This document shows, one piece after another, positions 1-7,378 of a stretch of 15,425 bases of DNA (position 1 is its first letter; each line of letters starts with the position of its first letter). The notes below the pieces were generated by a model. The model did not search any database. It was not told where the DNA came from and was given only the letters and a program-made list of their open reading frames with translations. The position numbers and the translations under genes were made by a program. Location: the NCBI GenBank assembly GCA_031549625.1, contig JAVBPK010000098.1, positions 1 to 15,425 on the forward strand, written 5' to 3'. Origin of the DNA: JAISXK01 sp031549625 (lineage in GTDB: Bacteria > Bacillota > Clostridia > Christensenellales > CAG-138).

Positions 1-255
1 GCGGTATTGCACGATCAGTCCCATGGCTATCAATATGTTCGCGATAATCAGCAAGTAGCGGTCGAGATGCCGGAATATCGACGTGAGCGTGATGTATTGG
101 AAGAGCAGCATGGCGACCAAAATGCCCCCCAGCACAAACGCTGAAAAATCCAGCTTCGCATCCTTAAACGCAAGCAACGAAAAGGCGGACAACTCGAACA
201 CAATGATGAGCGTTAGAAGCCCCGCCGCGCTTACACGTTTGAATCTATTCTTCAT
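1..255 (-). CDS. FtsW/RodA/SpoVE-like SEDS protein, N-terminal part (runs off the window)
   Basis: The 85 visible codons begin with ATG at 255 and stay open to the left edge. The translation has three hydrophobic segments, at roughly residues 10-25, 35-50 and 68-82. The last reads IANILIAMGLIVQYR, which resembles the first part of SEDS proteins (FtsW, RodA, SpoVE), the integral-membrane peptidoglycan glycosyltransferases that work with a class B penicillin-binding protein. The start lies 11 bases inside the preceding FHA gene, so the two are probably translationally coupled. In Clostridia an FHA gene next to an FtsW/RodA-type gene and a penicillin-binding protein gene is a known arrangement, which supports the call. 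The catalytic loops are outside the window, so FtsW cannot be told from RodA or SpoVE. The family call is fairly safe and the subtype is open. Confidence 0.72.
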   Translation of the reverse strand, partial: MKNRFKRVSAAGLLTLIIVFELSAFSLLAFKDAKLDFSAFVLGGILVAMLLFQYITLTSIFRHLDRYLLIIANILIAMGLIVQYR

Positions 256-724
256 CGTATTCGCCCTCCGGATCCTCTTCGCCCGCCAAATGTACGCGCA
301 GCACGATATCGCCTACTTTTAGCTCGTCCGCCACAAACAAAAGCGCTTCTTTCTTATGGATGGGCACGCCGTTCAGCAATACGCCCGCGCTGCTGCCATA
401 ATCCGCAACAAAAAGCCCGCCTTTTTTTTCGTATACAAAAGCATGCAAAAGCGCAAGCGACGGATGCTGGATGCAGATATCGCAACGCTTGCCACGCCCC
501 AGCGTGTTCTCACGGCGAAGCGGATAGTGCTCCCCTCTTTTTTCTTCCGGGGCGAGTACTTCTAAATAGCCGGGCGACACGCTGCGAACCTGCTTTTTTA
601 TTTGCTGTACGGCGCGAAACTCTGTGATGGAATGCAGCACAAGCCGGAGGAGTATGTATAAGATGAGAACCAGAAAGAAATACCGCATGCCTGAAGCCAC
701 GATGTCGTAGGCGCTTTCGTACAT
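245..724 (-). CDS. Membrane-anchored FHA-domain protein
   Basis: This 159-residue protein has one hydrophobic segment near its N-terminus (RYFFLVLILYILLRLVL, about residues 13-29), a short linker, then a forkhead-associated domain at about residues 68-152. The FHA hallmarks visible are LGRGKRCDI at its start, a histidine in LALLHA, and LLNGVPI near the end. FHA domains bind phosphothreonine peptides, so a role in Ser/Thr-kinase signalling at the cell wall is likely from family knowledge. The usual SxxH serine is alanine here (ALLH), which may weaken phosphopeptide binding. I chose ATG 724 because AGGGGG sits six bases upstream (731-736); a TTG at 742 would place that Shine-Dalgarno site inside the gene. 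The next gene, an FtsW/RodA-type SEDS protein, overlaps its 3' end by 11 bases. Confidence 0.85.
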   Translation of the reverse strand: MYESAYDIVASGMRYFFLVLILYILLRLVLHSITEFRAVQQIKKQVRSVSPGYLEVLAPEEKRGEHYPLRRENTLGRGKRCDICIQHPSLALLHAFVYEKKGGLFVADYGSSAGVLLNGVPIHKKEALLFVADELKVGDIVLRVHLAGEEDPEGEYDEE

Positions 725-755
725 ACTATTCCCCCTGTTCAATGCTTTTATGGGA

Positions 756-761
756 ATTATA
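756..761 (-). promoter_or_regulatory. Possible -10 element for the FHA/FtsW transcription unit
   Basis: Read on the minus strand, these bases are a perfect TATAAT, 31 bases before the FHA start codon. The best -35 candidates at 17-18 bases upstream (GAAAGA or TGAAAG) are poor, so this is a weak promoter call. It lies just after the terminator-like hairpin that closes the metal-resistance module, which is where a new promoter would be expected. Confidence 0.4.
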
Positions 762-794
762 CTTGCCTGTTTCCCCTATCTTTCATGCATCATA

Positions 795-831
795 TCATAA
801 AGCCGCCCACGATAGTATGGCGGCTTTATGA
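795..831. terminator. Strong hairpin ending the cad-type module
   Basis: A perfect 13-bp inverted repeat (795-807 against 819-831, core AAAGCCGCC / GGCGGCTTT) encloses an 11-base loop. It lies 55 bases past the stop codon of the metal ATPase. Neither strand has a long pure T-run after it (CTTTATGATATG on the minus strand), but T-rich bases are built into the stem, so it can plausibly end transcription. Its position between two independent minus-strand units supports a terminator role. Confidence 0.7.
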
Positions 832-885
832 ATTTTATGCTGGTTTTGGTGATTTATTGGCTGTTTGCGTTTGTAAGTATTCTGT

Positions 886-2991
886 TCAGTACTTGTTGCT
901 TCTGCTGCCCGCCAACAAGCGCAAGGCGTTCAATACGCACAGCAGCGCCGTGCCCACATCCGCAAATACCGCCATCCACATGCTTGCAAACCCCAACAAA
1001 TCCAACGCCATAACGACAACCTTTACACCGATGGCAAACACGATATTTTGGTGCGCGATACGAATTGTGCGGCGGCTGATTGCTACCGCGTCCGGCACGG
1101 CCATCAATTCTTTGCTCAGCAGCACGACATCAGCCGCTTCCACCGCCATATCCGTGCCGCCGCCGCCCACCGCTATGCCGACATCCGCGCCCATGAGCAC
1201 CGGCGCGTCGTTCATGCCATCGCCCACAAACGCCACGCGGCCACGCTCGCTGCGTATTTGCCGCATGTGGGAAAGTTTTTCCTCCGGCAACAGCTTAAAG
1301 CGGCAATCCATGGCCCCTGTTTCTTCCGCAACGCGCAGGGCCGGTTCCTCGGCGTCACCTGTGAATATGGCCGTATACCCTACTTGGCTATTCACTGCCC
1401 GCATTGCCTGCGCCGCATCCGCTTTTAAAACGTCGGCTATTTCGATTGTGCCGATAAACAAGCCATCGTCCGCCACATACGCGACCGTGCCCTTCACCGT
1501 TTCTTCCACGGGAATGCCCGCCTCTTTCAGCAAGCGCGCGTTGCCTACCAGCACGCTTTTCCCCGCCACCCGCGCCCTGATGCCGCGGCCCGAAATCTCT
1601 TCCGCCTCTTCAGCTGCCTGATACTGGCCAGCCGCGTCGCGAATGGCTTTCGCCACCGGATGAGGGCTGAAATGTTCCGCCGCCGCCGCGATAGTGATGA
1701 GTTCGCCCTCCGTGCGCCCCGCCGACGGGGCCAATTTGCGCACCTCAAACACACCCTGAGTCAGTGTTCCCGTTTTGTCGAACACCACCGCCTTTGCGCC
1801 CGCCAAGGCTTCCATGCGGTTTGCCCCCTTAAACAATACGCCCCGTCGCGAAGCCCGCGCAAGGCCCGCAAAAAATGTCATGGGTACGCTTAGCACCAAC
1901 GCGCACGGGCATGAGATTACAAGGAACATGAGCGCGCGATAAAACCATTCTTTCCACGCTCCCAAACCCAACACCGGCGGCGCTACCGCCACAAGCACAG
2001 CCAAACCAACCACGATCGGCGTATACACCTTCGCAAAGCGAGTGATAAAATTTTCAAGCTTTGGTTTACCCGCCGCCGCATCTTCCACAGCGCGCAAAAC
2101 GCGGCTGCTGGCTGATTCCGACAGAGGACGCAGCACCTTAATCGTGAACGGGCTGCTTTGATTTATCCCACCGGCCAGCACTTCTTTGCCCTGCAATACG
2201 TGCTCCGGAACAGATTCTCCCGTTAATGCGCTGTTGTTTACCCTGCTCTCACCTTCCACGACCATGCCGTCCAGCGGGACGCGTTCCCCCGGCTTTATCA
2301 GCACGCGCTCACCCACTGCAACTTCGGCAGGATTGAGCTCTATCCAGTCTTCACCGCGCTGTACACGCGCAAATTCCGGACGCAGGTCTATAACATCGCG
2401 GATGGAGCGGCGCGACCGATCCACGGCCAGCTCCTGAAAATATTCGCCCACGCGGTAGAATAGCATAACCGCCACCGCTTCCGCATATTCGCCTATGGCG
2501 AACGCGCCAATCGTGGCCACTCCCATGAGGAAGCTTTCGCCAAATATCTGACCTTTTTTGATATCCTTTACGGCCTGCAACAAAACCGGCCCGCCCAGTA
2601 TGATGTATGCCGCGAAAAACAATATGGTACTGACTAACCCTTTGCCCATAAATGCCGCCGCTAACACCGCGCCGCCCAATACGATGGGCAGCCAGCCCTT
2701 CGCCGAGCTTAGATCCGCGGCGGCATGTTCATGCCCGCAGCCGCAGCCGTCTCCTTCCCCATGCGACCCTTCGCACTCACACCCGTCCCCCGCGTGCCCG
2801 TCCGCGTGAGCGCCTTCGCCGCCGCCGCACCCATCCGCACAGCAGCAGCCCCCTTCATGCGCATGTTCGTGCACATGGCCATGGTCGTTGTGATCGTGCC
2901 GCGCATGGCAATGGTGCGCTTCGTATGCATGCCTGCCGTCCGGCGCATGCGTTTTGCCGCATACAGCACAAAAAACCGCTTTGCTTTCCAT
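886..2991 (-). CDS. Zn/Cd/Pb-exporting P1B-type ATPase with His/Cys-rich N-terminal tail
   Basis: This 701-residue protein is a heavy-metal P-type ATPase (ZntA/CadA group) that pumps soft divalent cations out through the cytoplasmic membrane. Family motifs in order are TGES (257-260, actuator domain), CPC (361-363, membrane metal site), DKTGT (405-409, phosphorylated aspartate), SPHP (His444-Pro445, nucleotide domain) and GDGMNDAP (590-597). The last membrane segments keep the subgroup-2 Lys (657) and Asp (678, in ADVGTALL), which mark Zn2+/Cd2+/Pb2+ rather than Cu+ transport. The N-terminus has no GMTCxxC metal-binding domain. Residues 1-90 instead hold 17 His and 11 Cys, starting with a CAVC pair. 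I chose ATG 2991 because GGAGAGGAG lies about seven bases upstream and the codon starts one base after the repressor stop; a GTG at 3024 would overlap the repressor. It is the second gene of a metal-responsive operon. Confidence 0.95.
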   Translation of the reverse strand: MESKAVFCAVCGKTHAPDGRHAYEAHHCHARHDHNDHGHVHEHAHEGGCCCADGCGGGEGAHADGHAGDGCECEGSHGEGDGCGCGHEHAAADLSSAKGWLPIVLGGAVLAAAFMGKGLVSTILFFAAYIILGGPVLLQAVKDIKKGQIFGESFLMGVATIGAFAIGEYAEAVAVMLFYRVGEYFQELAVDRSRRSIRDVIDLRPEFARVQRGEDWIELNPAEVAVGERVLIKPGERVPLDGMVVEGESRVNNSALTGESVPEHVLQGKEVLAGGINQSSPFTIKVLRPLSESASSRVLRAVEDAAAGKPKLENFITRFAKVYTPIVVGLAVLVAVAPPVLGLGAWKEWFYRALMFLVISCPCALVLSVPMTFFAGLARASRRGVLFKGANRMEALAGAKAVVFDKTGTLTQGVFEVRKLAPSAGRTEGELITIAAAAEHFSPHPVAKAIRDAAGQYQAAEEAEEISGRGIRARVAGKSVLVGNARLLKEAGIPVEETVKGTVAYVADDGLFIGTIEIADVLKADAAQAMRAVNSQVGYTAIFTGDAEEPALRVAEETGAMDCRFKLLPEEKLSHMRQIRSERGRVAFVGDGMNDAPVLMGADVGIAVGGGGTDMAVEAADVVLLSKELMAVPDAVAISRRTIRIAHQNIVFAIGVKVVVMALDLLGFASMWMAVFADVGTALLCVLNALRLLAGSRSNKY

Positions 2992-2992
2992 A

Positions 2993-3376
2993 TTATTGCT
3001 CCTCTCCATCGTTGTGTATGACACTTAACATTTGCCGCGCCATGCGGCCACTTTTGCTTTCCGACAGGGAATAAAACGCCCGCTTGCCGTCTTTTTTGAA
3101 GCGTACAACGCCGCTCTGGCGCAACATACGCAAGTGATGTGAAACCGCCGGCTGGCTCATACGCAAAATATCGGCCATTTCACACACGCACATCGGCTCC
3201 ATCGCAAGCATAGACAGCAACCGCACCCGCGTGCTATCTCCCAATTGACTGAACAAATCCGCTATGTCTACCGCGGCGTCTTCATCCGGTATTTGGGCAA
3301 GTATGCGCTGCTCATGCGTTTGGTCGATGTGCTGCGGATCTTCACAAACAGGAGTATTTCGATATAATTCAGGCAT
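2993..3376 (-). CDS. ArsR/SmtB-family metal-sensing repressor, CadC-like
   Basis: This 127-residue winged-helix protein should repress its own operon and let go of DNA when it binds a toxic or excess metal. The helix-turn-helix reads ADILRMSQPAVSHHLRMLRQ and is followed by the wing (VRFKKDGKRAFYSL). The sensor site is visible: PMCVCEM carries Cys63 and Cys65 at the position of the ELCVCD motif of ArsR and CadC. A further Cys11 near the N-terminus fits the CadC pattern, which uses N-terminal cysteines plus this pair. No clear C-terminal SmtB/CzrA-type His/Asp site is seen, so a thiolate-based Cd/Pb/Zn sensor is the better guess. I chose ATG 3376 because AAAGGAG lies eight bases upstream; the ATG at 3394 lies upstream of that site. 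The metal ATPase starts one base after its stop. Confidence 0.93.
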   Translation of the reverse strand: MPELYRNTPVCEDPQHIDQTHEQRILAQIPDEDAAVDIADLFSQLGDSTRVRLLSMLAMEPMCVCEMADILRMSQPAVSHHLRMLRQSGVVRFKKDGKRAFYSLSESKSGRMARQMLSVIHNDGEEQ

Positions 3377-3404
3377 CTCAAGCGCTCCTTTCATAAATAC
3401 TTAA

Positions 3405-3436
3405 ATATATAAACATATAAACCATCGTTTATATAT
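3405..3436. promoter_or_regulatory. Probable operator of the metal-resistance operon
   Basis: Three copies of one half-site lie side by side: ATATATAAAC (3405-3414), ATATAAAC (3415-3422) and the inverted GTTTATATAT (3427-3436). The inner pair forms an 8-bp inverted repeat with a 4-base spacer and the outer pair a 10-bp perfect repeat with a 12-base spacer. The block touches the -10 box and covers the expected transcription start, as is usual for ArsR/SmtB repressor sites. That the neighbouring repressor binds here is inference. Confidence 0.65.
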
Positions 3437-3465
3437 ACTATACAATGATATTGTTTCTTGTGCAA
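3437..3465 (-). promoter_or_regulatory. Sigma-A-type promoter of the repressor/ATPase operon
   Basis: On the minus strand TTGCAC (3460-3465) is followed after exactly 17 bases by TATAGT (3437-3442), which matches five of six -10 consensus bases. The start site would fall near 3430, inside the repeated half-sites. A small inverted repeat, ACAAT with a 3-base spacer (3443-3455), lies within the promoter spacer. Confidence 0.62.
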
Positions 3466-3655
3466 GTTTTTTCTTTTGTTTGCTTATAGTATTTTTGCAG
3501 ATTTGGTTTTGCACCTGTGATGAAGATTGCAACGAAAAGGGAAAACAAAGAATGTGGCGCTGACCCATACCCCGCCCACGGAGCTAGTCTATCGAAACTG
3601 CTTCCCATACCCACCGCGGCATGATGCTTATTACATACTGCCCGTGCCGTGTTTG

Positions 3656-4114
3656 CTATTCCCGGCTTTTTTCCACTACAAAATCCATGTTGGTTTCCAC
3701 GCCGTCCATGGTTTTTGTTTCGCCGTTTTCCTGAAAAAATACTTCCCGGCTTGCAAAAATGTCACGCTTATATGTTACGCGCCAGACCGCATATCCCGCT
3801 TCCGCTTCGCCCGTAATTTTCATGATTAACTCTCCGCTTTTCGCTTCCAATTCCAGTTCCTGTCCGCTCGGACCATACAGCACGGCATACAGGCATACCT
3901 GCGACCGCGTTTGCTGGGCGGCGTCGTTGTATACCATTACGCCATGCTTGCCGCTTAATGTTTCAAACACAGCCGCCGCTTCCGCCGAAAGCTCTTCCGG
4001 GGGCACCCGCTCGCAAGTATCTGCAGCGGGCGCGCACCCGCTGCACAACAGCAGAAACGCAAGTGCCAGCGCCAGATAGCATGCTCGATATGTGGCATGG
4101 ATAATTGCTCTCAT
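3656..4114 (-). CDS. Small predicted lipoprotein of unknown function
   Basis: This 152-residue protein starts with a lipoprotein signal: a short positive N-terminus, a hydrophobic stretch (about residues 13-23) and LLCSGC with the lipidated cysteine at 27. Mature protein would be anchored to the outer face of the membrane. The remaining 125 residues (for example KHGVMVYNDAAQQ and ELIMKITGEAEAGYAVWRV) look soluble and beta-rich, and I recognise no family. ATG 4114 overlaps the stop of the pseudouridine synthase gene as ATGA and has GGGAGG about eight bases upstream. Upstream in-frame codons up to 4234 lie inside the neighbouring gene and lack a signal peptide at the right place. It appears to be the last gene of the long operon. 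I see no clear terminator after it. Confidence 0.8.
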   Translation of the reverse strand: MRAIIHATYRACYLALALAFLLLCSGCAPAADTCERVPPEELSAEAAAVFETLSGKHGVMVYNDAAQQTRSQVCLYAVLYGPSGQELELEAKSGELIMKITGEAEAGYAVWRVTYKRDIFASREVFFQENGETKTMDGVETNMDFVVEKSRE

Positions 4115-5058
4115 TCTTTTTCCTCCCAAACTGCAATGCCGTCCCAACCCGCGCGCCGCAAAGCCTGCAAAAACCATTCCGGCGGCGGCGCATAGAAGCG
4201 CATCTGTTCTCCTGAGAGCGGGTGGCACAGGCACAGGCGGTATGCGTGCAGCGCCTGCCCGTTCAGACCCAGCGCGTTTTTCGCGGGCCCATATACATCG
4301 TCACCCGCCACGGGGTGCTTGCCGTAGGCCATATGCACGCGAATTTGATGCGTACGCCCTGTTTCCAGCTCCGCTTCTACAAGCGTATAATCACCCATCC
4401 TTGCTAAAACGCGCCAATTCGTCGCCGCTTCGCGGCCATTCTCTGTTACCGCCATGCGCTTTCTATCCGTTGGGTGGCGGCCAATTCTTTCTGCCATACG
4501 GCCGCTGTCTTCGCGTATATTTCCTATCACAATGGCCAAGTAAGCGCGCCGCGCCGTATGCGCTTTGATCTGCGCTGCCAGCGACGCGTGCGCAAGATTG
4601 TTTTTTGCCACCACCAGCAAGCCGGACGTGTTTTTGTCTAACCGATGCACGATACCCGGGCGCGCCACCCCGCCGATACCGGAAAGATCCTTTAAAGCAA
4701 ACAGCAGCGCGTTCACCAACGTGTCGCTTTCGTTGCCCGGCGCCGGATGCACAACCATGCCCTGCGCTTTATTTATCACACATATATCGGAATCTTCGTA
4801 TAGAATGTGCAGCGGGATATCTTCAGCCTGCACCAAAAGGGCGCGAGGCGGCTCTATCTTTAGCAGGATGTCATCGCCCTCGCGAACCCGATGGTTTGCT
4901 TTTTTATGTTCGCCATTCACAAAAACGGCCTGCTCGCTGATGAGCTGCTGGATTCTCGAACGGCTTTCGCCGCTTACGCGAGCTGCATACGCATCCAACC
5001 GCTCTCCGCTTTGATCCGCTGTGTACGCGAAACATTCAAATTCTTCAGGAAGCTCCAT
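4111..5058 (-). CDS. RluD-family RNA pseudouridine synthase (YlyB-like)
   Basis: This 315-residue enzyme should convert uridines in RNA, probably large-subunit rRNA, to pseudouridine. An S4 RNA-binding domain occupies about residues 16-68 (GERLDAYAA, RSRIQQLISEQAVFVNGE). The catalytic domain follows, with the signature GIVHRLDKNTSGLLVVAK that carries the catalytic Asp141, and ETGRTHQIRVHMAYGKHPVAGD further on. Length and domain order are those of RluD. In Bacillus the homologue ylyB directly follows lspA, and the same order is seen here, so I regard it as the ylyB counterpart; the modified position is not predictable from sequence. ATG 5058 has AAGGA six bases upstream and overlaps the end of lspA by 14 bases. 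Its own stop overlaps the start of the next lipoprotein gene by four bases. Confidence 0.93.
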   Translation of the reverse strand: MELPEEFECFAYTADQSGERLDAYAARVSGESRSRIQQLISEQAVFVNGEHKKANHRVREGDDILLKIEPPRALLVQAEDIPLHILYEDSDICVINKAQGMVVHPAPGNESDTLVNALLFALKDLSGIGGVARPGIVHRLDKNTSGLLVVAKNNLAHASLAAQIKAHTARRAYLAIVIGNIREDSGRMAERIGRHPTDRKRMAVTENGREAATNWRVLARMGDYTLVEAELETGRTHQIRVHMAYGKHPVAGDDVYGPAKNALGLNGQALHAYRLCLCHPLSGEQMRFYAPPPEWFLQALRRAGWDGIAVWEEKE

Positions 5059-5686
5059 TTGGTTCCTTTATAACATGTTCCTGGCCGCTCGCGCCCGCCT
5101 GCTCTTCTTCCACATTGGGCACTTCTTCTGCTTGCTCTTCTTTTGGGGACTCTTTCGTTTTTTGCGGATCTTCCGGCGCGGCGCCCGCCACCTTGCCGGC
5201 TTTCACCAGCCTTTCCGCTTCCAGATCATCGATTAACGTTTTGCCTTTGCCAAAAAGCAAATCGAGCATAAACAGCACCGCGCCCACAGAAACCGCGCTA
5301 TCCGCAACATTGAAAATGGCGAAATGAATGAGCCGGAAATCGAACATATCACGCACGTAGCCGAGCAGCACACGGTCTATGAGATTGCCTACCGCACCGG
5401 CTAATATGAGCGCGAGACAGACGCGGAGCAGAATGTGCAAGCGTTTATGAAACTTGACCAGCACGTATATAATGCCCGCGCACGCCGTCACGCTCAGCAC
5501 CAAAAAGAGCCACCGCCCGCCCGCCAGCATGCCAAACGCGGCGCCTGTGTTATGGGTGCTGGTAAAATGAAAAACGCCTTCCCACAAGGGCACCGATGTG
5601 CCCAGCGGCATGAGGTGGATATCCGTGAGATGTTTTACCCATTGATCCAAAATAATGACTGCCGCTACAAGTATGGCTTCCAGCAT
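5045..5686 (-). CDS. lspA: Signal peptidase II (prolipoprotein signal peptidase) with long acidic tail
   Basis: This 213-residue membrane aspartyl protease cuts the signal peptide from lipid-modified prolipoproteins. Conserved family blocks are THNTGAAFG (44-52), GAVGNLIDR (97-105), the VRDMFDF region (111-117) with one catalytic Asp, and FNVADS (125-130) with the second, Asp129. Four hydrophobic segments fit the family topology. Usual length is about 150-170 residues. Here a tail of about 50 residues (from roughly 160 on) rich in Glu, Lys and Pro is added at the C-terminus, on the cytoplasmic side by the family topology. The tail overlaps the start of the next gene by only 14 bases. ATG 5686 is preceded by AAGGGGG at about four bases. 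Neighbouring genes encode two predicted lipoproteins, likely substrates. Confidence 0.95.
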   Translation of the reverse strand: MLEAILVAAVIILDQWVKHLTDIHLMPLGTSVPLWEGVFHFTSTHNTGAAFGMLAGGRWLFLVLSVTACAGIIYVLVKFHKRLHILLRVCLALILAGAVGNLIDRVLLGYVRDMFDFRLIHFAIFNVADSAVSVGAVLFMLDLLFGKGKTLIDDLEAERLVKAGKVAGAAPEDPQKTKESPKEEQAEEVPNVEEEQAGASGQEHVIKEPNGAS

Positions 5687-5731
5687 AGTACCCCCTTACG
5701 ATTGCGAATACCACGTTACTATATCACAATG

Positions 5732-7378
5732 TCATCCGTTTTGCACCGTGTTCATATACCACAGCGGCAATGTGCGCAGAATATCCGGGCTGCGAACGCC
5801 GCTTACCCCTTGAATATGCGCGCTGTACACGATGCTGTTTAGACGAAAATACAATGTGATGAAGGGCAGATCCTTTACTATCGCGTGCTGCAGCGCCGCC
5901 TGCGTGCTGATGATATCGGTTTCACTTACGGCTGAACGCGCCTGATCGACCAGCAGGCTTATCTCTTCGTTATTGAATTTGCCGTAATTCCGCAAGCCGC
6001 CCGCCTTTAGCAGTGACGCCAGATTACCGCTTCTTTCTATATTGATGCCAACCAACGCGAGATCGAAATCGCCCGCCTGCAATTTTTGTTCGAATCCGCC
6101 ATCCGCCTCGCCGATGCTGAGCTTTTCTGTTCCCACCGTGACCTGAATGCCCACGCGCAGCAACTGATCCGCTATCATGTTTGCCGCACCGCGGCGGTAT
6201 GTGTTTTCTGTGCTTTCGTTTACCAGCAGTTTCAGCGCAAGCATTCTGCCATCTTTTATAAGAATGCCTTCTGCGTTTTTTTCTGTCCAGCCGGCTGAGG
6301 CCAGCAACTCTTGCGCCCGGGTGGTGTTATAATCGTATACTTTGGCTGTGGGATCGTAAAAAAACGAATCCGGCGGTACCGGCACATCGGAAATGGCGGC
6401 CTTGTTCATGTATACGTTTGCGATGATCGTGCTGCGGTCCAGCGCGCACAAAATGGCCTGGCGTATGGCTAAATCGCGAAGAATGCTATTTGCATGATTG
6501 ACAAAAAGGATCTCGGCGTCTTGCGTGTAGATATCCAACACGTTTACGATCTGTTCCACCCGATACCTGCCCGCTGATACTGTGGACGTCGGCACCACGT
6601 TGAGCTGCCCCGCATCCAGGCTATCCAATGCGACGTCATTGTTTTCTCTCGCCAAGAAACGCACCGTGGGAATAAATGGTTTTTGCCGCCACCATCGCTC
6701 GTTTGCCACGAGTTCTACGGATGTTTCAAAGCTTGCGTTTAATTTATACGGCCCTGTGCCGTTTATGACATTCGCCGCGTTCGCTTCACATAATACAGGA
6801 AATGTGAGCGCATATAGCCCGCCCATGCCCGGTCTCTTCATGGTTACGGATATGGTTTTTTCATCCAATACTTCTACTTGCTCGATATTTTCTTCTACCA
6901 GATACGCGTAATAGCATTCCGCGCCCAGCATGCGGATTAGATCAATCGTATGGGTTACATCCCCAGCGCGGAGCAAGCTACCGCCCTCATGCCACACCAC
7001 GTTATCACGCAGTTCGATGCGCCAAACCTTGCCGCTGTCATCCGCGGTCCACTTTTCCGCAAGCGCCGGCACAAGCCGGTTGTTCATGTCGCAGCGCAGA
7101 AGCGGCTCGTATATCAGCGAATATAGATTGCGCATTTCTTCGGTATTGACAATGAGCGGATTGCCCGCGCTGCCGCCTTCGCTTCTAAACGGGTTTCTGG
7201 GCATGGGCAACACGATCTCGCCACCTTCGCCCGGCTGCAAAACCGGCGTGGGCGTTGGCAGCACGATGGGCGTGGCCGTGACCTGCGCCTCTTCGTTTGG
7301 CGCGCCGCAACCGGCGCACAGCACGCAGGCAAGCGCTGCGCTAAAAAGCATTTTTATATAATGTTTGGTATTTTTCAT
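5732..7378 (-). CDS. Family-5 extracellular solute-binding lipoprotein (OppA/DppA type), no permease nearby
   Basis: This 548-residue protein resembles the binding component of peptide/nickel ABC importers (SBP_bac_5). A lipoprotein signal with LCAGC puts the lipid-bearing cysteine at 24. A Pro/Thr-rich linker (31-50, with PTPTPV) leads to the binding domain. Family features are LYSLIYEPLLRCD (85-97), LVPALAEKW (102-110), VWRIELRDNVVWHEG (118-132) and the later IRQAILCALDRSTIIANVY. The ligand cannot be read from sequence. No permease or ATPase genes follow, so it either serves a transporter encoded elsewhere or has another envelope role. The likely start, ATG 7378, overlaps the lytic transglycosylase gene by 38 bases and has only AAAAGG at 11 bases upstream. 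The ATG at 7351 would leave too short a signal peptide. Confidence 0.9.
   Translation of the reverse strand: MKNTKHYIKMLFSAALACVLCAGCGAPNEEAQVTATPIVLPTPTPVLQPGEGGEIVLPMPRNPFRSEGGSAGNPLIVNTEEMRNLYSLIYEPLLRCDMNNRLVPALAEKWTADDSGKVWRIELRDNVVWHEGGSLLRAGDVTHTIDLIRMLGAECYYAYLVEENIEQVEVLDEKTISVTMKRPGMGGLYALTFPVLCEANAANVINGTGPYKLNASFETSVELVANERWWRQKPFIPTVRFLARENNDVALDSLDAGQLNVVPTSTVSAGRYRVEQIVNVLDIYTQDAEILFVNHANSILRDLAIRQAILCALDRSTIIANVYMNKAAISDVPVPPDSFFYDPTAKVYDYNTTRAQELLASAGWTEKNAEGILIKDGRMLALKLLVNESTENTYRRGAANMIADQLLRVGIQVTVGTEKLSIGEADGGFEQKLQAGDFDLALVGINIERSGNLASLLKAGGLRNYGKFNNEEISLLVDQARSAVSETDIISTQAALQHAIVKDLPFITLYFRLNSIVYSAHIQGVSGVRSPDILRTLPLWYMNTVQNG

Noticed and set aside
785..1621. Long plus-strand open frame of 278 codons opposite the metal ATPase gene
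   Set aside because: It is antisense to a clearly conserved P1B ATPase, is rich in Ala, Ser, Thr and Pro as expected from a complementary frame of GC-rich coding DNA, and has no ribosome-binding site or recognisable domain.
3562..3613. Two copies of CCCATACCC (near 3564 and 3605) as a regulatory repeat
   Set aside because: They are short and not placed relative to a promoter or gene in any consistent way, so chance is a sufficient explanation.
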